In this document: positions 8,671 to 18,511 of the stretch, piece after piece | Numbering within the stretch: the first letter of the stretch is position 1 | How the letters are laid out: each line of letters starts with the position of its first letter | Source of the DNA: Candidatus Hecatella orcuttiae | GTDB lineage: Archaea > Thermoproteota > Bathyarchaeia > Hecatellales > Hecatellaceae | Length of the DNA stretch: 64,000 nucleotides | NCBI GenBank assembly: GCA_002011035.2 | Contig: MTLY02000003.1 | Coordinates: 613,194 to 677,193 of the forward strand | Reading direction: 5' to 3' | Translations under genes and position numbers: made by a program | The notes under the pieces: generated by a model | What the model was told of the DNA's origin: nothing | What the model saw: the letters and a program-made list of their open reading frames with translations, nothing else | The model's database searches: none

Positions 8671-9213
8671 TTGGATCTGTTTGAGGCTTCAGATGAGAAG
8701 TTCGGCCAGAAACCTGTGAGAATGGTCGCCCTTAAACCTGTTCCCAGAATATCCGTGGCTCAGATGGAGCTGGGCCCCTGGGAGGCTGGGGAGAGGTTTG
8801 AGATTTCCCGCTGGGTGGCGGAGGAGCTGGTTGAAAGCGGGGTTGCCCAGCTTGAGTCGGAGGCGGAAAAACTGAGCCTCTTAGACCTCCAAAAAGCTCA
8901 GATAGTGGAAACCATGCAAGCCTCCCGGCGGCTTTCAACCCTGCCCGAAAACTTTTATCCCAAGCTTCGGAGATTTTTGAAAACGTTGAAGGAAGCAGGC
9001 TCCGGTAACCCGGAGAAGAGGGCGGAGTTCGAGCAGGCTCTACGGTTGGGGATGGACATCCTCACCAGCAGGCTGAATAAGATCCTCCTCCTAGCTTCAG
9101 CTCCAGAACAGTCTGAAGCCGCTGTGAGAAACCTCACCTGGGAGGAGAGGTTCCTCTACGAGAGGCTTTACCGCACGGTTGAGGAGTGGAAAGCCTCCGC
9201 GTTGAAAGTTTAA
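8671..9213 (+). CDS. GINS replication complex subunit (Gins23-like domain order)
   Basis: The 180-residue protein begins with a small beta-rich B domain (LGPWEAGERFEISRWVAEEL, residues 34-53). The helical A domain follows, including the LPENFYPKLRRFL signature near residues 90-102. The B-then-A order is that of the Gins23 class. GINS links MCM to the replisome as part of the archaeal CMG-like helicase. The TTG start follows a strong SD at about 8653-8660. The mcm gene begins 12 bases downstream, a classic archaeal gins-mcm pairing. Confidence 0.85.
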   Translation: MDLFEASDEKFGQKPVRMVALKPVPRISVAQMELGPWEAGERFEISRWVAEELVESGVAQLESEAEKLSLLDLQKAQIVETMQASRRLSTLPENFYPKLRRFLKTLKEAGSGNPEKRAEFEQALRLGMDILTSRLNKILLLASAPEQSEAAVRNLTWEERFLYERLYRTVEEWKASALKV

Positions 9214-9225
9214 GGTCTGGTCCCT

Positions 9226-11259
9226 ATGGCTAGAGTGCTAGTAGACCCTTTGGAAAAGTTTCAGGAACTCTTCAAGAAGCCTGAATACCGGAAAATGATG
9301 AAGAAAATGGCGGTGGAGGAAAAACGCTCCCTCTACCTAGACTTCGTAGATCTCTCCCTCTTCAGCAAAGAACTGGCCTCCATGCTCGTTGAAAAGCCTG
9401 AAGAATGCCTTAAACAGGCTTCCTTAGCCCTCCAAGCTCAGATGAGGATTGAGGATGCACAATATTCTGAAACAGCGGGAAAGCTCTATGTGAGGGTTAA
9501 AGGCCTACCCCACAAGGTTCCCCTCCGGTCCATAGGCGCCAAGCACATTGAAAAAATGGCGTCCTTCGACGGCATCGTCGTCAGGTCAACGCCCATCAAG
9601 CCCCTGCTCATGGAGGCTATCTTCAAATGTAAATGCGGGGAGGAGATGACCATCCCCCAGCATGGGCCCTTCCTCCGGCAGCCCTCACGGTGCATGAACC
9701 CTTCATGCCGGAGAGAAAGCGGCTTTGAGCTTATCCCTGAAAAGTCCAAGTTCATGGACTTCCAAGAGTTGAGGGTTCAGGAGAGGCCTGAGGAGCTCCC
9801 CCCAGGCCAGCTTCCCCGCCATCTAGACGTTGTTTTGGAAGACGACGTGGTTGACTGCGCGAGGCCGGGAGACAGGGTTGTGGTAACAGGCATCGTCAGA
9901 GCCCGGCCTGAGGTTGTTCCCGGTAAGGGTCGGCTGAGGGCTTTCAACATCTTCGTGGACGCCAATTCCGTGGAAACCCTCGGGAAGGAGCTGGAAACCT
10001 TAGACCTCTCCTTGGAGGATGAGAAGAAAATTCTGGAACTCTCCAAGGATGCTTTCATCCACAAGAAGATCGTCGACTCCATCGCCCCCTCCATCTTCGG
10101 CTACGAAGACATCAAAGAGGCCATTATGTACCTCCTTTTCGGAGGCGTCCCCAAAGTGACACCTGAGGGGGTCACAATCCGGGGGGACGTACACATCCTC
10201 CTAGTGGGTGATCCGGGCACAGCCAAGTCCCAAATGCTCCGCTACGTGAGCAGGGTGTCCCCCCGAGGCCTTTACACCAGCGGAAGAGGAACTACAGCCG
10301 CAGGGTTAACGGCGGCGGTCCTCAGGGAAAAGGCAGGAGGAATGGTTCTCGAAGCAGGAGCCTTGGTTCTGGCTGACAAGGGCGTGGCGGCGGTGGACGA
10401 GATCGACAAGATGAGGGACGAGGATCGGGTGGCCATGCATGAAATGATGGAGCAGCAGACCGTCAGCGTGGCCAAGGGAGGCATCGTAGCCACCCTCAAC
10501 GCTAGGACTTCCATCATGGCCGCGGCCAACCCTAAGCTAGGAAGGTATGAGGACCGGCTTTCGGTGGCTGAAAACATCAACATACCCTTGGTCATTCTTT
10601 CAAGGTTCGACCTCATCTTCATCCAGCGAGACCTGCCGGACAAGGACTTGGACGACAGGCTGGCCGACCACATCCTCCGGTCTCACAGGGCTGGAGGCGC
10701 GGAGGCTTCCCCCATACCCCCCGAGCTTCTCAGGAAATACATAACCTACGCCAGGTCGAGGGTTACCCCCAAGCTGAGCCAGGAGGCCGCTGAGCATCTT
10801 AAGCAGTTTTACTTGAAGATGAGGGAACGCTCTGGAGGCGCGGAGGGCTCCCCCATAGCCATAACCCCCCGGCAGCTGGAGGCTTTGGTCAGAATTTCCG
10901 AGGCCAGAGCCAGAGCCGCGCTGAGGGAGGAGGTTACCGCTGTGGATGCTGAGGCGGCTATTCAGATAATGAAAAAATCCCTTCAGGCTGTGGGTGCCTT
11001 GGGTGCTGAGGCGGGGGACATTGACATCATCATGACCGGGCGGCCTGCCACGGTTCGGGAAGGCATCGCCAGCGTGCTGATGCTGGTGGGGGAGATGGAG
11101 AAGAAGTTTGAAGAAGTGGAGTTGGAGGAACTCTACCGGAGGCTGGAAGAGGAATACAACATAGAACGGAGGGCGGCTGAAGAGTACGTGAGAAAGATGA
11201 TCAGCCAAGGCCTCCTCTATTCTCCCCGAACCGGCTACGTCAAAAAAGCTCGAGGCTGA
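9226..11259 (+). CDS. mcm: Replicative helicase MCM
   Basis: The 677-residue protein has an N-terminal OB/zinc region (CKCGEEM...CMNPSC, about residues 135-165) and an AAA+ core. The core carries Walker A GDPGTAKSQ near residue 328, Walker B DEIDKM near 391 and the arginine finger LSRFDLIF near 460. A C-terminal winged helix covers about residues 600-677. It forms the hexameric replication-fork helicase. No intein is present. It is co-transcribed with the upstream GINS gene and lies 26 bases before hel308. Confidence 0.97.
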   Translation: MARVLVDPLEKFQELFKKPEYRKMMKKMAVEEKRSLYLDFVDLSLFSKELASMLVEKPEECLKQASLALQAQMRIEDAQYSETAGKLYVRVKGLPHKVPLRSIGAKHIEKMASFDGIVVRSTPIKPLLMEAIFKCKCGEEMTIPQHGPFLRQPSRCMNPSCRRESGFELIPEKSKFMDFQELRVQERPEELPPGQLPRHLDVVLEDDVVDCARPGDRVVVTGIVRARPEVVPGKGRLRAFNIFVDANSVETLGKELETLDLSLEDEKKILELSKDAFIHKKIVDSIAPSIFGYEDIKEAIMYLLFGGVPKVTPEGVTIRGDVHILLVGDPGTAKSQMLRYVSRVSPRGLYTSGRGTTAAGLTAAVLREKAGGMVLEAGALVLADKGVAAVDEIDKMRDEDRVAMHEMMEQQTVSVAKGGIVATLNARTSIMAAANPKLGRYEDRLSVAENINIPLVILSRFDLIFIQRDLPDKDLDDRLADHILRSHRAGGAEASPIPPELLRKYITYARSRVTPKLSQEAAEHLKQFYLKMRERSGGAEGSPIAITPRQLEALVRISEARARAALREEVTAVDAEAAIQIMKKSLQAVGALGAEAGDIDIIMTGRPATVREGIASVLMLVGEMEKKFEEVELEELYRRLEEEYNIERRAAEEYVRKMISQGLLYSPRTGYVKKARG

Positions 11260-11285
11260 AAAACCTCGGCTAAACTCGGTGTCAG

Positions 11286-13541
11286 GTGTTGCTGATCGAC
11301 GACTTAGACATTCCTCCAGAGGTTAAGGAGGTTCTGGCGAAAAGCGGCTACAGGGAGCTTTACCCTCCCCAGGAAATGGCCGTGAAAAAAGGCGCCTTGG
11401 AAGGGAGACGGCTCGTGCTGGCAAGCCCTACGGCTTCAGGCAAGACCCTCGTATCCGAGCTCTGCGCCCTCAAGCACATCATGGAAAGAGGCGGCAAAGT
11501 CCTCTATCTGACTCCCCTCAGAGCCTTGGCTGCTGAAAAATACGCTGACTTCCAGAAATACCGGAAACTGGAGAAGCGGGGTGGGGGAAAAATTCGCGTA
11601 GCCCTCTCCACGGGGGACTACGACAGCAGCGACCCTCACCTCGCCCGCTACGACCTCATCGTCACCACCAACGAGAAGGCGGACAGCCTTCTGAGGCACA
11701 GGGCTGAGTGGATGGGAAGCGTCTCCCTGCTGGTGGCCGACGAAGTTCACCTACTCCACGAACCCGACAGAGGGCCGACCCTCGAAGTCACGCTGACGAG
11801 GCTTAAGCAGCTGAGTCCTCAGCTTCAAATCCTAGCCCTCAGCGCCACCATCGAAAACGCGGAGGAAATAGCCGAATGGCTTGAGGCTGACTGCGTAGCC
11901 TTGGACTGGAGGCCTGTGCCCCTCAGGGAGGGAGTCCACCTCTACGACGAAGTCCAGTTTAAAGACGGAGGCTCCCGGAAGGTTTCAAGGCTGCATCCCA
12001 ACTCCGCGGTGAACCTCGCTCTTCAAACTGTGAAAGAAGGCGGACAGGCTCTCATCTTCGCCGAAGCCCGCAGGGTCGCGGTGAACCTCGCCCAGAAGGC
12101 TGTTCACCCTGTTAAGAAGCTGCTTTCCAAGAGCGAGCTACGGGTGTTGAAGAAAATCTCCGAGGAAATCCTAAGCGTGGGGGAGAGAACTCAGCTCAGC
12201 GAAACTCTGTCCAGCATGGTGGAGGGAGGCGTAGCGGTTCACCATGCTGGAATTCACGCTGCCCACCGGAAGATTGTGGAGGACAACTTCCGCCGGGGGC
12301 TGATAAAAATCGTAGCTGCCACCCCCACCTTGGCAGCAGGAGTCAACCTCCCAGCTCGGACGGTGGTCATCAACAGCTACATCCGCTACGAGCCCGGCCT
12401 AGGGCGGACGGACATCCCTGTGTTCGAGTACAAGCAGATGGCGGGGAGGGCGGGAAGACCTCTCTACGACAAGGAGGGGGAAGCCATCCTTCTGGCTTCC
12501 ACTCCCGACGAGCATGAGTTTCTGATGGAGTACTACGTCTGCTCCAAGCCTGAGCGGATTTGGTCTAAGCTGGCGGTGGAGAGGGTTCTCCGCTCCCATG
12601 TTCTCGCAACCATCGCCTCAGGTTTCGCCAAGACTGAGCAGGGTCTCTCCGAGTTTTTCAACCAAACCTTCTACGCTCACCAGTATGGGGAGAAGATAGT
12701 TCAAAGGCCTGTGGGAGCCGCCTTAAACTATCTGGCGGAAAATGAACTGGTCTGCTATGAAGCCCGCCGCTTGGAGGCTACGCCTTTCGGGAAGAGAACC
12801 TCGGAACTCTACATCGACCCTGTGACCGCCGTGGTTATGAAGCAGGCTTTCCTGCAGGAGGTTAAGCTGCCGACGGAAGTGGGGCTCCTTCATCTCATAG
12901 CCCACACACCGGATATTCTCCCACGGCTTTACCCCTACCGCCGGGAGATGGAGAGTTTAGAAAACTTCCTCCGGGAGCATGAGAGAGAACTTTTCTTCGA
13001 CCCTCCTTCCCCTCAGGAAGACTTTGTGGAGTACGAGGACTTCTTGGGGGAGCTTAAATGCGTCAAGGTTCTTCACTACTGGATACAGGAAGCCAGAGAA
13101 AACGATCTGCTGGAGTTTTTCAGGGTGGAGCCCGGGGACCTCTACAGGCTGGTGGAGCGGGCTGAATGGCTTCTCTACGCTGCGGAGGAACTGGCTAAAC
13201 TCTTCAAGCGGAAAGAACTTCTCCCCACCCTGTCCCAGCTGAGGCTCAGGGTTAAACACGGCGTTAAACCGGAGCTTCTCCCCTTGGTCGCCATCCCTGG
13301 TGTGGGGAGAATCAGAGCCAGAGCCCTCTACAACTCCGGCTTCAAGACGGTGGAAGACTTGAAACAGGCGTCTCTCCCCCAACTCACCTCGGTGCCCGGC
13401 ATCGGCTTGAAGCTGGCGGAGGGAATCAAAGCCCACGTGGGAGGGTTGATCAAGCGGAAGGAGCTGGAGGCAGCCAGAGAGGCGGGTGTCCAAGAATCCC
13501 TAGAGGCCTTTGCCTCAGATAAAAAAGGTGGGGAAAATTAG
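11286..13541 (+). CDS. hel308: Hel308-type superfamily 2 DNA helicase
   Basis: The 751-residue protein has motif I SPTASGKT near residue 47, the DEVH box near 152 and motif IVa-like TLAAGVNLPA. A winged-helix and ratchet region follow. The C-terminal helix-hairpin-helix segment (LVAIPGVGRIRARALYNSG, LTSVPGIGLKLAEGI) is characteristic of Hel308. The enzyme unwinds lagging strands at stalled forks. It starts at GTG 11286 or the adjacent TTG and follows gins and mcm, making a replication/repair operon. Confidence 0.93.
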   Translation: MLLIDDLDIPPEVKEVLAKSGYRELYPPQEMAVKKGALEGRRLVLASPTASGKTLVSELCALKHIMERGGKVLYLTPLRALAAEKYADFQKYRKLEKRGGGKIRVALSTGDYDSSDPHLARYDLIVTTNEKADSLLRHRAEWMGSVSLLVADEVHLLHEPDRGPTLEVTLTRLKQLSPQLQILALSATIENAEEIAEWLEADCVALDWRPVPLREGVHLYDEVQFKDGGSRKVSRLHPNSAVNLALQTVKEGGQALIFAEARRVAVNLAQKAVHPVKKLLSKSELRVLKKISEEILSVGERTQLSETLSSMVEGGVAVHHAGIHAAHRKIVEDNFRRGLIKIVAATPTLAAGVNLPARTVVINSYIRYEPGLGRTDIPVFEYKQMAGRAGRPLYDKEGEAILLASTPDEHEFLMEYYVCSKPERIWSKLAVERVLRSHVLATIASGFAKTEQGLSEFFNQTFYAHQYGEKIVQRPVGAALNYLAENELVCYEARRLEATPFGKRTSELYIDPVTAVVMKQAFLQEVKLPTEVGLLHLIAHTPDILPRLYPYRREMESLENFLREHERELFFDPPSPQEDFVEYEDFLGELKCVKVLHYWIQEARENDLLEFFRVEPGDLYRLVERAEWLLYAAEELAKLFKRKELLPTLSQLRLRVKHGVKPELLPLVAIPGVGRIRARALYNSGFKTVEDLKQASLPQLTSVPGIGLKLAEGIKAHVGGLIKRKELEAAREAGVQESLEAFASDKKGGEN

Positions 13542-13546
13542 GCTGA

Positions 13547-14920
13547 CTATTTCAGCCAAGGATAGAGTTCTTCCAGTTTTTTGATGCTCTGCTTTATCTT
13601 TTCCTCTGGGTAGGAGTAGTCCGGTAGCTTCCTTTCAAAGTAAGCGTCGTAGGCGGACATGTCGAAGTGGCCGTGGCCGCAGAGGTTGAAAGCTAAAACC
13701 TTCTCTTCACCCTTCCGCTTGCATTCTAAGGCCTCATCCACCACCGCCTTGATGGCGTAGGAGGGCTCGGGAGCTGGAATGATGCCCTCTGTCTTGGTGA
13801 ACAAAACAGCCGCCTGGAAGACTTCGTTTTGAAGATAAGCCTTAGCCTCCATGACCCCCTTGTGGACGAGCAGCGACAAGATGGGCGCGTCGCCGTGATA
13901 CCTCAGCCCTCCCGCATGAATGGGCTCGGGCACAAAGTCGTGGCCCAGAGTGTACATTTTGACGAGGGGTATCAGCCTAGCCGAATCACCGTGGTCGTAG
14001 CGGTAGGGGCCCTTCGTCAAGGTAGGGCAAGCAGCCGGCTCCACGGCCACAGCCCTCAGCTCTTTCTTTTCCCCATGCATCTTCTCGCGGAGGAAGGGGT
14101 AGGAGAAACCTGAGAAGCTGCTTCCCCCGCCCACGCAGCCGAACATGATGTCCGGGTACTCGTCTATCTGCTGAAACTGCTTCTGTAGCTCCAAGCCTAT
14201 GACCGTCTGGTGGAGGAGCACATGGTTCACCACGCTGCCCAAAGTATATTTCGTATCCTCATGGGTTACAGCGTCGTTGACGGCTTCACTGATGGAAATG
14301 CCTAAACTTCCCGGGCATTTAGGGTCCCGTTCTAGGATTTTTCTCCCCGCCTCAGTGCGGGTGCTGGGACTCGGGATAACCTCCGCATTCCACACCTGCA
14401 TCATCGTCTTCCGGTAAGGCTTCTGGTAGTAGCTGGCTTTAACCATGTAAACCGTGCACTTCAGATCGAACATGGCGCAGGCGAAGGCCAAGGCGCTGCC
14501 CCACTGGCCGGCTCCGGTTTCAGTAGTCAGCCTCCTGGTTCCCTCTTTCAAGTTGTAGTAGGCTTGAGCTATGGCGGTGTTGGGTTTATGGCTCCCCGGC
14601 GGGCTGACGCCTTCCCATTTGTAGTAGATTCTCGCAGGAGTGTTCAACGCTTTTTCCAGCCCGTAGGCGCGGTAGAGGGGTGTAGGCCTCCACATCCGGT
14701 ATATTTCCCTAACCTCCTCGGGAATGGGAATCCAGCGTTCGGAGCTGACCTCCTGCCTGATGAGCTCCTTGGCAAACACCGCCTCTAAGTCCTCGGGGCG
14801 CACAGGTTCTTTGGTCTGAGGGTTTATCAGCGGAGGCAATGGCTCTGGAAGGTCGGGAAGGATGTTATACCATTCTTTGGGGATTTCTTCCTCATCCAGC
14901 TGAATCTTTTTACGCGACAA
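13547..14920 (-). CDS. trpB2: Tryptophan synthase beta-like protein, TrpB2 type
   Basis: The 457-residue PLP protein is longer than TrpB1 (about 400), as expected for TrpB2. The PLP lysine lies in [13 protein letters not shown] near residue 111, [15 protein letters not shown] follows, and the phosphate-binding glycine loop [11 protein letters not shown] is intact. TrpB2 uses serine and indole, or phosphoserine as shown for some archaeal enzymes. No trpA or other trp gene is nearby, as is usual for TrpB2. The TTG start at 14920 has GGGTGAT upstream. Confidence 0.9.
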   Translation of the reverse strand: MSRKKIQLDEEEIPKEWYNILPDLPEPLPPLINPQTKEPVRPEDLEAVFAKELIRQEVSSERWIPIPEEVREIYRMWRPTPLYRAYGLEKALNTPARIYYKWEGVSPPGSHKPNTAIAQAYYNLKEGTRRLTTETGAGQWGSALAFACAMFDLKCTVYMVKASYYQKPYRKTMMQVWNAEVIPSPSTRTEAGRKILERDPKCPGSLGISISEAVNDAVTHEDTKYTLGSVVNHVLLHQTVIGLELQKQFQQIDEYPDIMFGCVGGGSSFSGFSYPFLREKMHGEKKELRAVAVEPAACPTLTKGPYRYDHGDSARLIPLVKMYTLGHDFVPEPIHAGGLRYHGDAPILSLLVHKGVMEAKAYLQNEVFQAAVLFTKTEGIIPAPEPSYAIKAVVDEALECKRKGEEKVLAFNLCGHGHFDMSAYDAYFERKLPDYSYPEEKIKQSIKKLEELYPWLK

Positions 14921-14981
14921 ACAATCACCCTTAAATCTTTTAGGGATGAAATTCCTTTAAAACCCCTGAACTATTTAAGTT

Positions 14982-15569
14982 TTGGGAAGGAGAGGAAAAA
15001 TCTTCAAGGTCATCTACATCACCGGCACCCCCGGGACGGGGAAAACCACGGTGGCGTCAGCGCTCGCAGCCTCAACCGGAAGCCGCCACGTGGACCTAGG
15101 TAAACTCTCCGTGGAAAAAGGACTAATCCTCCGCCGTGACCCCCTGAGGAAAACCGGCGTCGTAGACCTAGAAAAGCTAAGCCGCTTCCTCGGAAAACAC
15201 TTCCAATCGGAAAAAAGGAACCTGATTCTTCAAGCTCATTTCTCTGCGAAGCTTCCCCCCAAGCTGAAGCCAAAAAGCGTCTTGGTTCTCCGATGCGAAC
15301 CCGGTGAACTGGCCGAAAGGCTGAAGACCAAAGGCTTTCCAGCGGAGAAGATTTCAGAGAACATCTGGGCTGAAATTCTGGATTACTGCCTCCAAGAAGC
15401 TCTACACGTCTACGGCCCCTCCAGAATTCATGAAATCGACACCACTGGAAGAAAGGTGGAAGAGGTGGTGGCTGAAGCCTTGGCGGTTTTGGAAGAGCGG
15501 AAAAAGCCGCAAATCGGAGTCTGCCACTGGCTTCAGTCTCAAAAAATAGACCGAAAATTTGCCAGTTAA
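14982..15569 (+). CDS. Fap7/AK6-type adenylate kinase family NTPase
   Basis: The 195-residue frame has the P-loop TGTPGTGKTTVA (residues 14-25) and the layout of the archaeal Fap7/AK6 proteins, which act as nucleoside kinase/ATPases in small-subunit ribosome maturation. The start is uncertain. TTG at 14982 gives an N-terminal extension that overlaps an SD-like GGAAGGAGAGG. Homologues normally begin a few residues before the P-loop, where this frame has only ATC at 15000 and no ATG, GTG or TTG. TATA-like elements at 14955-14961 and 14972-14979 support transcript starts near 14985 or 15001 respectively. Confidence 0.75.
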   Translation: MGRRGKIFKVIYITGTPGTGKTTVASALAASTGSRHVDLGKLSVEKGLILRRDPLRKTGVVDLEKLSRFLGKHFQSEKRNLILQAHFSAKLPPKLKPKSVLVLRCEPGELAERLKTKGFPAEKISENIWAEILDYCLQEALHVYGPSRIHEIDTTGRKVEEVVAEALAVLEERKKPQIGVCHWLQSQKIDRKFAS

Positions 15570-15584
15570 AAAAGGCTGACATCG

Positions 15585-15809
15585 GTGGGAAAGACGAGAT
15601 ATCTGATTTTCCCTTGCGTTGCTTGCGGAAGACCTGCCATATGCAGGGAAGGCCAGAAAATCAAGGTTTGCCCCTTTTGCGGAGCGAAAACCAAGCTGGC
15701 TGGAGTCAGGTGCTTGGGCAGAGCTTCCTCTCCGCGGGAAGCGAAGGAACTCATTTCAAGGCTTAAGCTTCAAGCATCCCCCCGTAAGGGTGAAAGGCGG
15801 CGGGTATAG
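15585..15809 (+). CDS. DUF1922-like zinc-ribbon protein
   Basis: The 74-residue protein carries two CxxC knuckles (CVACGRP at residues 11-17 and CPFCGAK at 29-35), giving a compact zinc ribbon followed by a basic helical tail. This matches the small archaeal DUF1922 group, whose function is unknown. It starts at GTG 15585, 15 bases after the kinase stop, and is probably cotranscribed with it. Confidence 0.7.
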   Translation: MGKTRYLIFPCVACGRPAICREGQKIKVCPFCGAKTKLAGVRCLGRASSPREAKELISRLKLQASPRKGERRRV

Positions 15810-15924
15810 TAAAACTCGGAAAAAAAGACAGCGTCGTCAATTGTAGGGGGAAGGCTCCGTTAAACATGTATATAGCACAGCTATTATTTAATTGAAAGCA
15901 ACTCTGCGTTGAGGCGCAAACATC

Positions 15925-16344
15925 ATGTCCTCTTTAGGGGCGAAGAAATTCTTCGAAGAAATGGCTTCCCTCCTCCAAAAGCCCATCACCATCGTAACGA
16001 CCTCCGACAAACAGTACACAGGAAACCTAGTCGGCTTCGACCCCGCCAGCCTCAGCCTCTGCCTGTCCGATGTGAGGGATGAGGACGGGAAAGTCCTCCC
16101 CAAGCTCTTCATCTACGGGCAGACAGTGGCTCGGATGTTCATCACGGAAAAACCCTTCGACCTCAAACGGTTGGCTGAGAGGCTGGACAAGGTTTTCCCC
16201 AAACTGGTGAAACTCTACGAGGATGCGGGAACCATCGTCGTCATGGACAAAATCAGGCTAACCTCTGAAGGCGTGGTCGAAGGCTCAGGTCCCGCTGCGG
16301 AAAGAACCCGGAAAGTCTACGAAGAATTCATAAAAGGAGCCTGA
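15925..16344 (+). CDS. Sm-like archaeal protein with C-terminal extension (SmAP3-like)
   Basis: The first ~75 residues form an Sm fold: KPITIVTTSDKQYTGNLVGFD is Sm1 and LFIYGQTVARMFI resembles Sm2. About 60 extra residues follow, as in SmAP3-type proteins, instead of the ~75-residue length of SmAP1/2. Sm proteins form RNA-binding rings; the role of the extension is not established. A TATA-like element lies near 15881-15891. The stop abuts the ATG of the next gene without a gap. Confidence 0.8.
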   Translation: MSSLGAKKFFEEMASLLQKPITIVTTSDKQYTGNLVGFDPASLSLCLSDVRDEDGKVLPKLFIYGQTVARMFITEKPFDLKRLAERLDKVFPKLVKLYEDAGTIVVMDKIRLTSEGVVEGSGPAAERTRKVYEEFIKGA

Positions 16345-16806
16345 ATGGGCTGCGGGGAACCAACTCCAAGGAGCCTGAGCAGCTTGGAGGCTAAACACTC
16401 CTCTACAAGCGCCTTGGAAAAACTCGTCAAGGACTTTCTCCGGCAGAAAATCTTCGCCGTGGTAGGCGCCTCCAGAGAAGCTGAAAAATACGGCCATAAA
16501 ATCTACAAAAACCTCAAAGCCAAAGGCTACAAGGTCTACCCAGTTAATCCGAAAACCCGAGAAATCTCAGGAGACCCATGCTATCCGAGCTTAGCGGAGT
16601 TGCCTGAAAAACCTGATGTGGTGGACATCGTAGTGCCTCCTCCCGTAGCCTTCACCGTGGTGAAGGACTGTAAAGCCTTGGGCCTAGAGCGGATTTGGCT
16701 TCAACCAAGCTCGGAGTCGCAGGATGTCCTTCGCTATTGTGCGCAGGAAGGTTTGAAGTGCATCCATGGAGTCTGCATAATGGAGGAAAGCGATAAACTG
16801 GCGTAG
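16345..16806 (+). CDS. CoA-binding domain protein
   Basis: The 153-residue protein has a Rossmann nucleotide-binding motif (FAVVGASREAEKYGHKIY) and VYPVNPKTREISG, both hallmarks of the CoA_binding_2 family. It is a stand-alone version of the succinyl-CoA synthetase CoA-binding fold, without catalytic domains. The ATG follows directly on the sm-like gene stop, so the two are cotranslated. The first ~25 residues look disordered, so a start further in is possible. Confidence 0.82.
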   Translation: MGCGEPTPRSLSSLEAKHSSTSALEKLVKDFLRQKIFAVVGASREAEKYGHKIYKNLKAKGYKVYPVNPKTREISGDPCYPSLAELPEKPDVVDIVVPPPVAFTVVKDCKALGLERIWLQPSSESQDVLRYCAQEGLKCIHGVCIMEESDKLA

Positions 16807-16832
16807 CATGCACGCTGAGAGCAGGATGTCGC

Positions 16833-18326
16833 TCAGCTGTTTTCTTTTTCTTTGTTAAGCCACTCAGCCATGAGGGTGTTCATTCCGCTGAGGACGGCTT
16901 CCACGCTGGCCATGACGATGTCGCCTCGGGCGCCGCTGGCCGTCACCGTCCTGTCCCCTCTCCTGAGCTTTACGATGACCTCCACGACAGCGTCTGTTCC
17001 GCCGGTGATGGATTTGACATGGTATTCCTCCAAGGTTATGTCCGCTATGGAGGCGCCCAGTTTCTTGATGGCGTTGATGGCTGCGTCCACAGGGCCTATG
17101 CCTATGCCCGCTTCCACAACCTCCCTCCCGTCCACCTCCAGCTTCACCGAGGCTGTGGGAGTAACCTTATCGCCGGTTACAACGGTAAGCTCCTTCAGGA
17201 CGATGGTCCTCTTGGAGGGTAGTCCTAGCACAGCTTCGGCGATGGCTTGAAGGTCGCTGTCGGTGACGGTTTTACCTCTGTCCCCCAGCTTCTTGACTCT
17301 GAGAAAGATCTCGTTCAACTGCTCGGGGGTAGGCTTCAGCCCCAGCTCCCTCAAAAGAGCCTCGATGCCGGCTGAGCCCACATGCTTCCCTACGACCAGT
17401 CTTCTTTTCACCCCTACGACGTCGGGGGATAGAGGCTCGTAGGTGAGGGGGTGGGAAAGAATGGCGTGCACGTGGATGCCGGATTCGTGGGCGAAGGCAT
17501 TATCCCCCACCACCGCCTTGTTGGGTTGGACGTTGACCCCTGTCAGCCTTGAAACCAGCCTCGAAACCTCGTAGAGCTTGTTAAACGTGATCGAGCTGTC
17601 TAGGTTGAGGAGATACCGCGCTCCCACCACCACTTCTTCTAGCGCCGCGTTGCCGGCTCTCTCCCCTAGGCCGTTGACGGTCACATGGGCTTGGTCAGCG
17701 CCAGCTCGGAGGCCCTCCAGCGTGTTGGCCACCGCCATGCCGAAGTCGTCGTGGCAGTGGATGCTGAGGGGAACTTGGAACTTTTCCCTAAGCTGGGATA
17801 GAAGGTCAAAAGCCTTAGGGGGAGTTAAGACTCCTACAGTGTCGCAGAGGCATATCCTATCGGCTCCCGCGGAAATTCCCTGCGAGAAAAACCTCTTCAG
17901 GAAATCCACGTCGGTTCTGGACCCGTCCTCCGCTGAGAGCTCCACCACCAAGCCGTGGTCTTTGGCGTACTCCACCACCTCTTGGGATAGGCTTAAAATT
18001 TCCTCAGGCTCCTTTTTCAGCTTATATTTGAGGTGCAGCTGAGAGGTGGGCACCACTAGGTGGATGCTTTGAACTTCAGCTTTGAGCGCAGCGTCCACAT
18101 CCCCTTTGTTGGCGCGGACCATGCTGCAGAGTTCAGCCTTCAATCCCTCCTTGGCCATCAGCCTCAAAGCCTGAAGGTCGCCTTCTGAAACCCGGGCGAA
18201 TCCGCCTTCGATAACATTCACGCCCAATTCGTCGAGCATATGGGCTATTCTGAGTTTCTTTTCCGGTGTGAGGGAAACCCCCGGCATCTGTTCGCCGTCT
18301 CGGAGGGTTGTGTCAAAAATTTTTAT
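16833..18326 (-). CDS. LeuA-family synthase (isopropylmalate/citramalate/homocitrate synthase group) with a non-canonical start
   Basis: The TIM-barrel half carries [11 protein letters not shown] and the metal-binding [13 protein letters not shown]; the C-terminal LeuA allosteric dimer domain is also present. The family's essential [10 protein letters not shown] motif, with catalytic Arg and metal-binding Asp, lies upstream of the first ATG (18287), in frame, at about 18317-18288. Between the in-frame TAA upstream and 18287 there is no ATG, GTG or TTG. The best start is ATA at 18326 (reading M-K-I-F-D-T-T), one or two bases after the transcript start predicted from the TATA at 18351-18358. 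The sequence alone does not show which acceptor (2-oxoisovalerate, pyruvate or 2-oxoglutarate) is used. Confidence 0.85.
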   Translation of the reverse strand: MKIFDTTLRDGEQMPGVSLTPEKKLRIAHMLDELGVNVIEGGFARVSEGDLQALRLMAKEGLKAELCSMVRANKGDVDAALKAEVQSIHLVVPTSQLHLKYKLKKEPEEILSLSQEVVEYAKDHGLVVELSAEDGSRTDVDFLKRFFSQGISAGADRICLCDTVGVLTPPKAFDLLSQLREKFQVPLSIHCHDDFGMAVANTLEGLRAGADQAHVTVNGLGERAGNAALEEVVVGARYLLNLDSSITFNKLYEVSRLVSRLTGVNVQPNKAVVGDNAFAHESGIHVHAILSHPLTYEPLSPDVVGVKRRLVVGKHVGSAGIEALLRELGLKPTPEQLNEIFLRVKKLGDRGKTVTDSDLQAIAEAVLGLPSKRTIVLKELTVVTGDKVTPTASVKLEVDGREVVEAGIGIGPVDAAINAIKKLGASIADITLEEYHVKSITGGTDAVVEVIVKLRRGDRTVTASGARGDIVMASVEAVLSGMNTLMAEWLNKEKENS

Positions 18327-18350
18327 TCGCTTAGGCTTCTCGGATTTGGG

Positions 18351-18358
18351 TTTAAATA
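18351..18358 (-). promoter_or_regulatory. TATA box of the LeuA-family gene
   Basis: TATTTAAA on the reverse strand, with centre at about 18354.5, predicts a transcript start at about 18328. That is within two bases of the proposed ATA start at 18326. Confidence 0.5.
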
Positions 18359-18511
18359 AAATTATCCCCCATTTTTTTCCCTCATGGTAGGCTTATAGCA
18401 GTGAAACCATCCTTTACTCTCCCAACTCGTATTTAAGCCTATTGCAAAAGGGATCCCGTCAGCCTACAGAAATACCGGCCTACGCGCTCTCCCCAGTGTT
18501 CGTTTCCTGCG

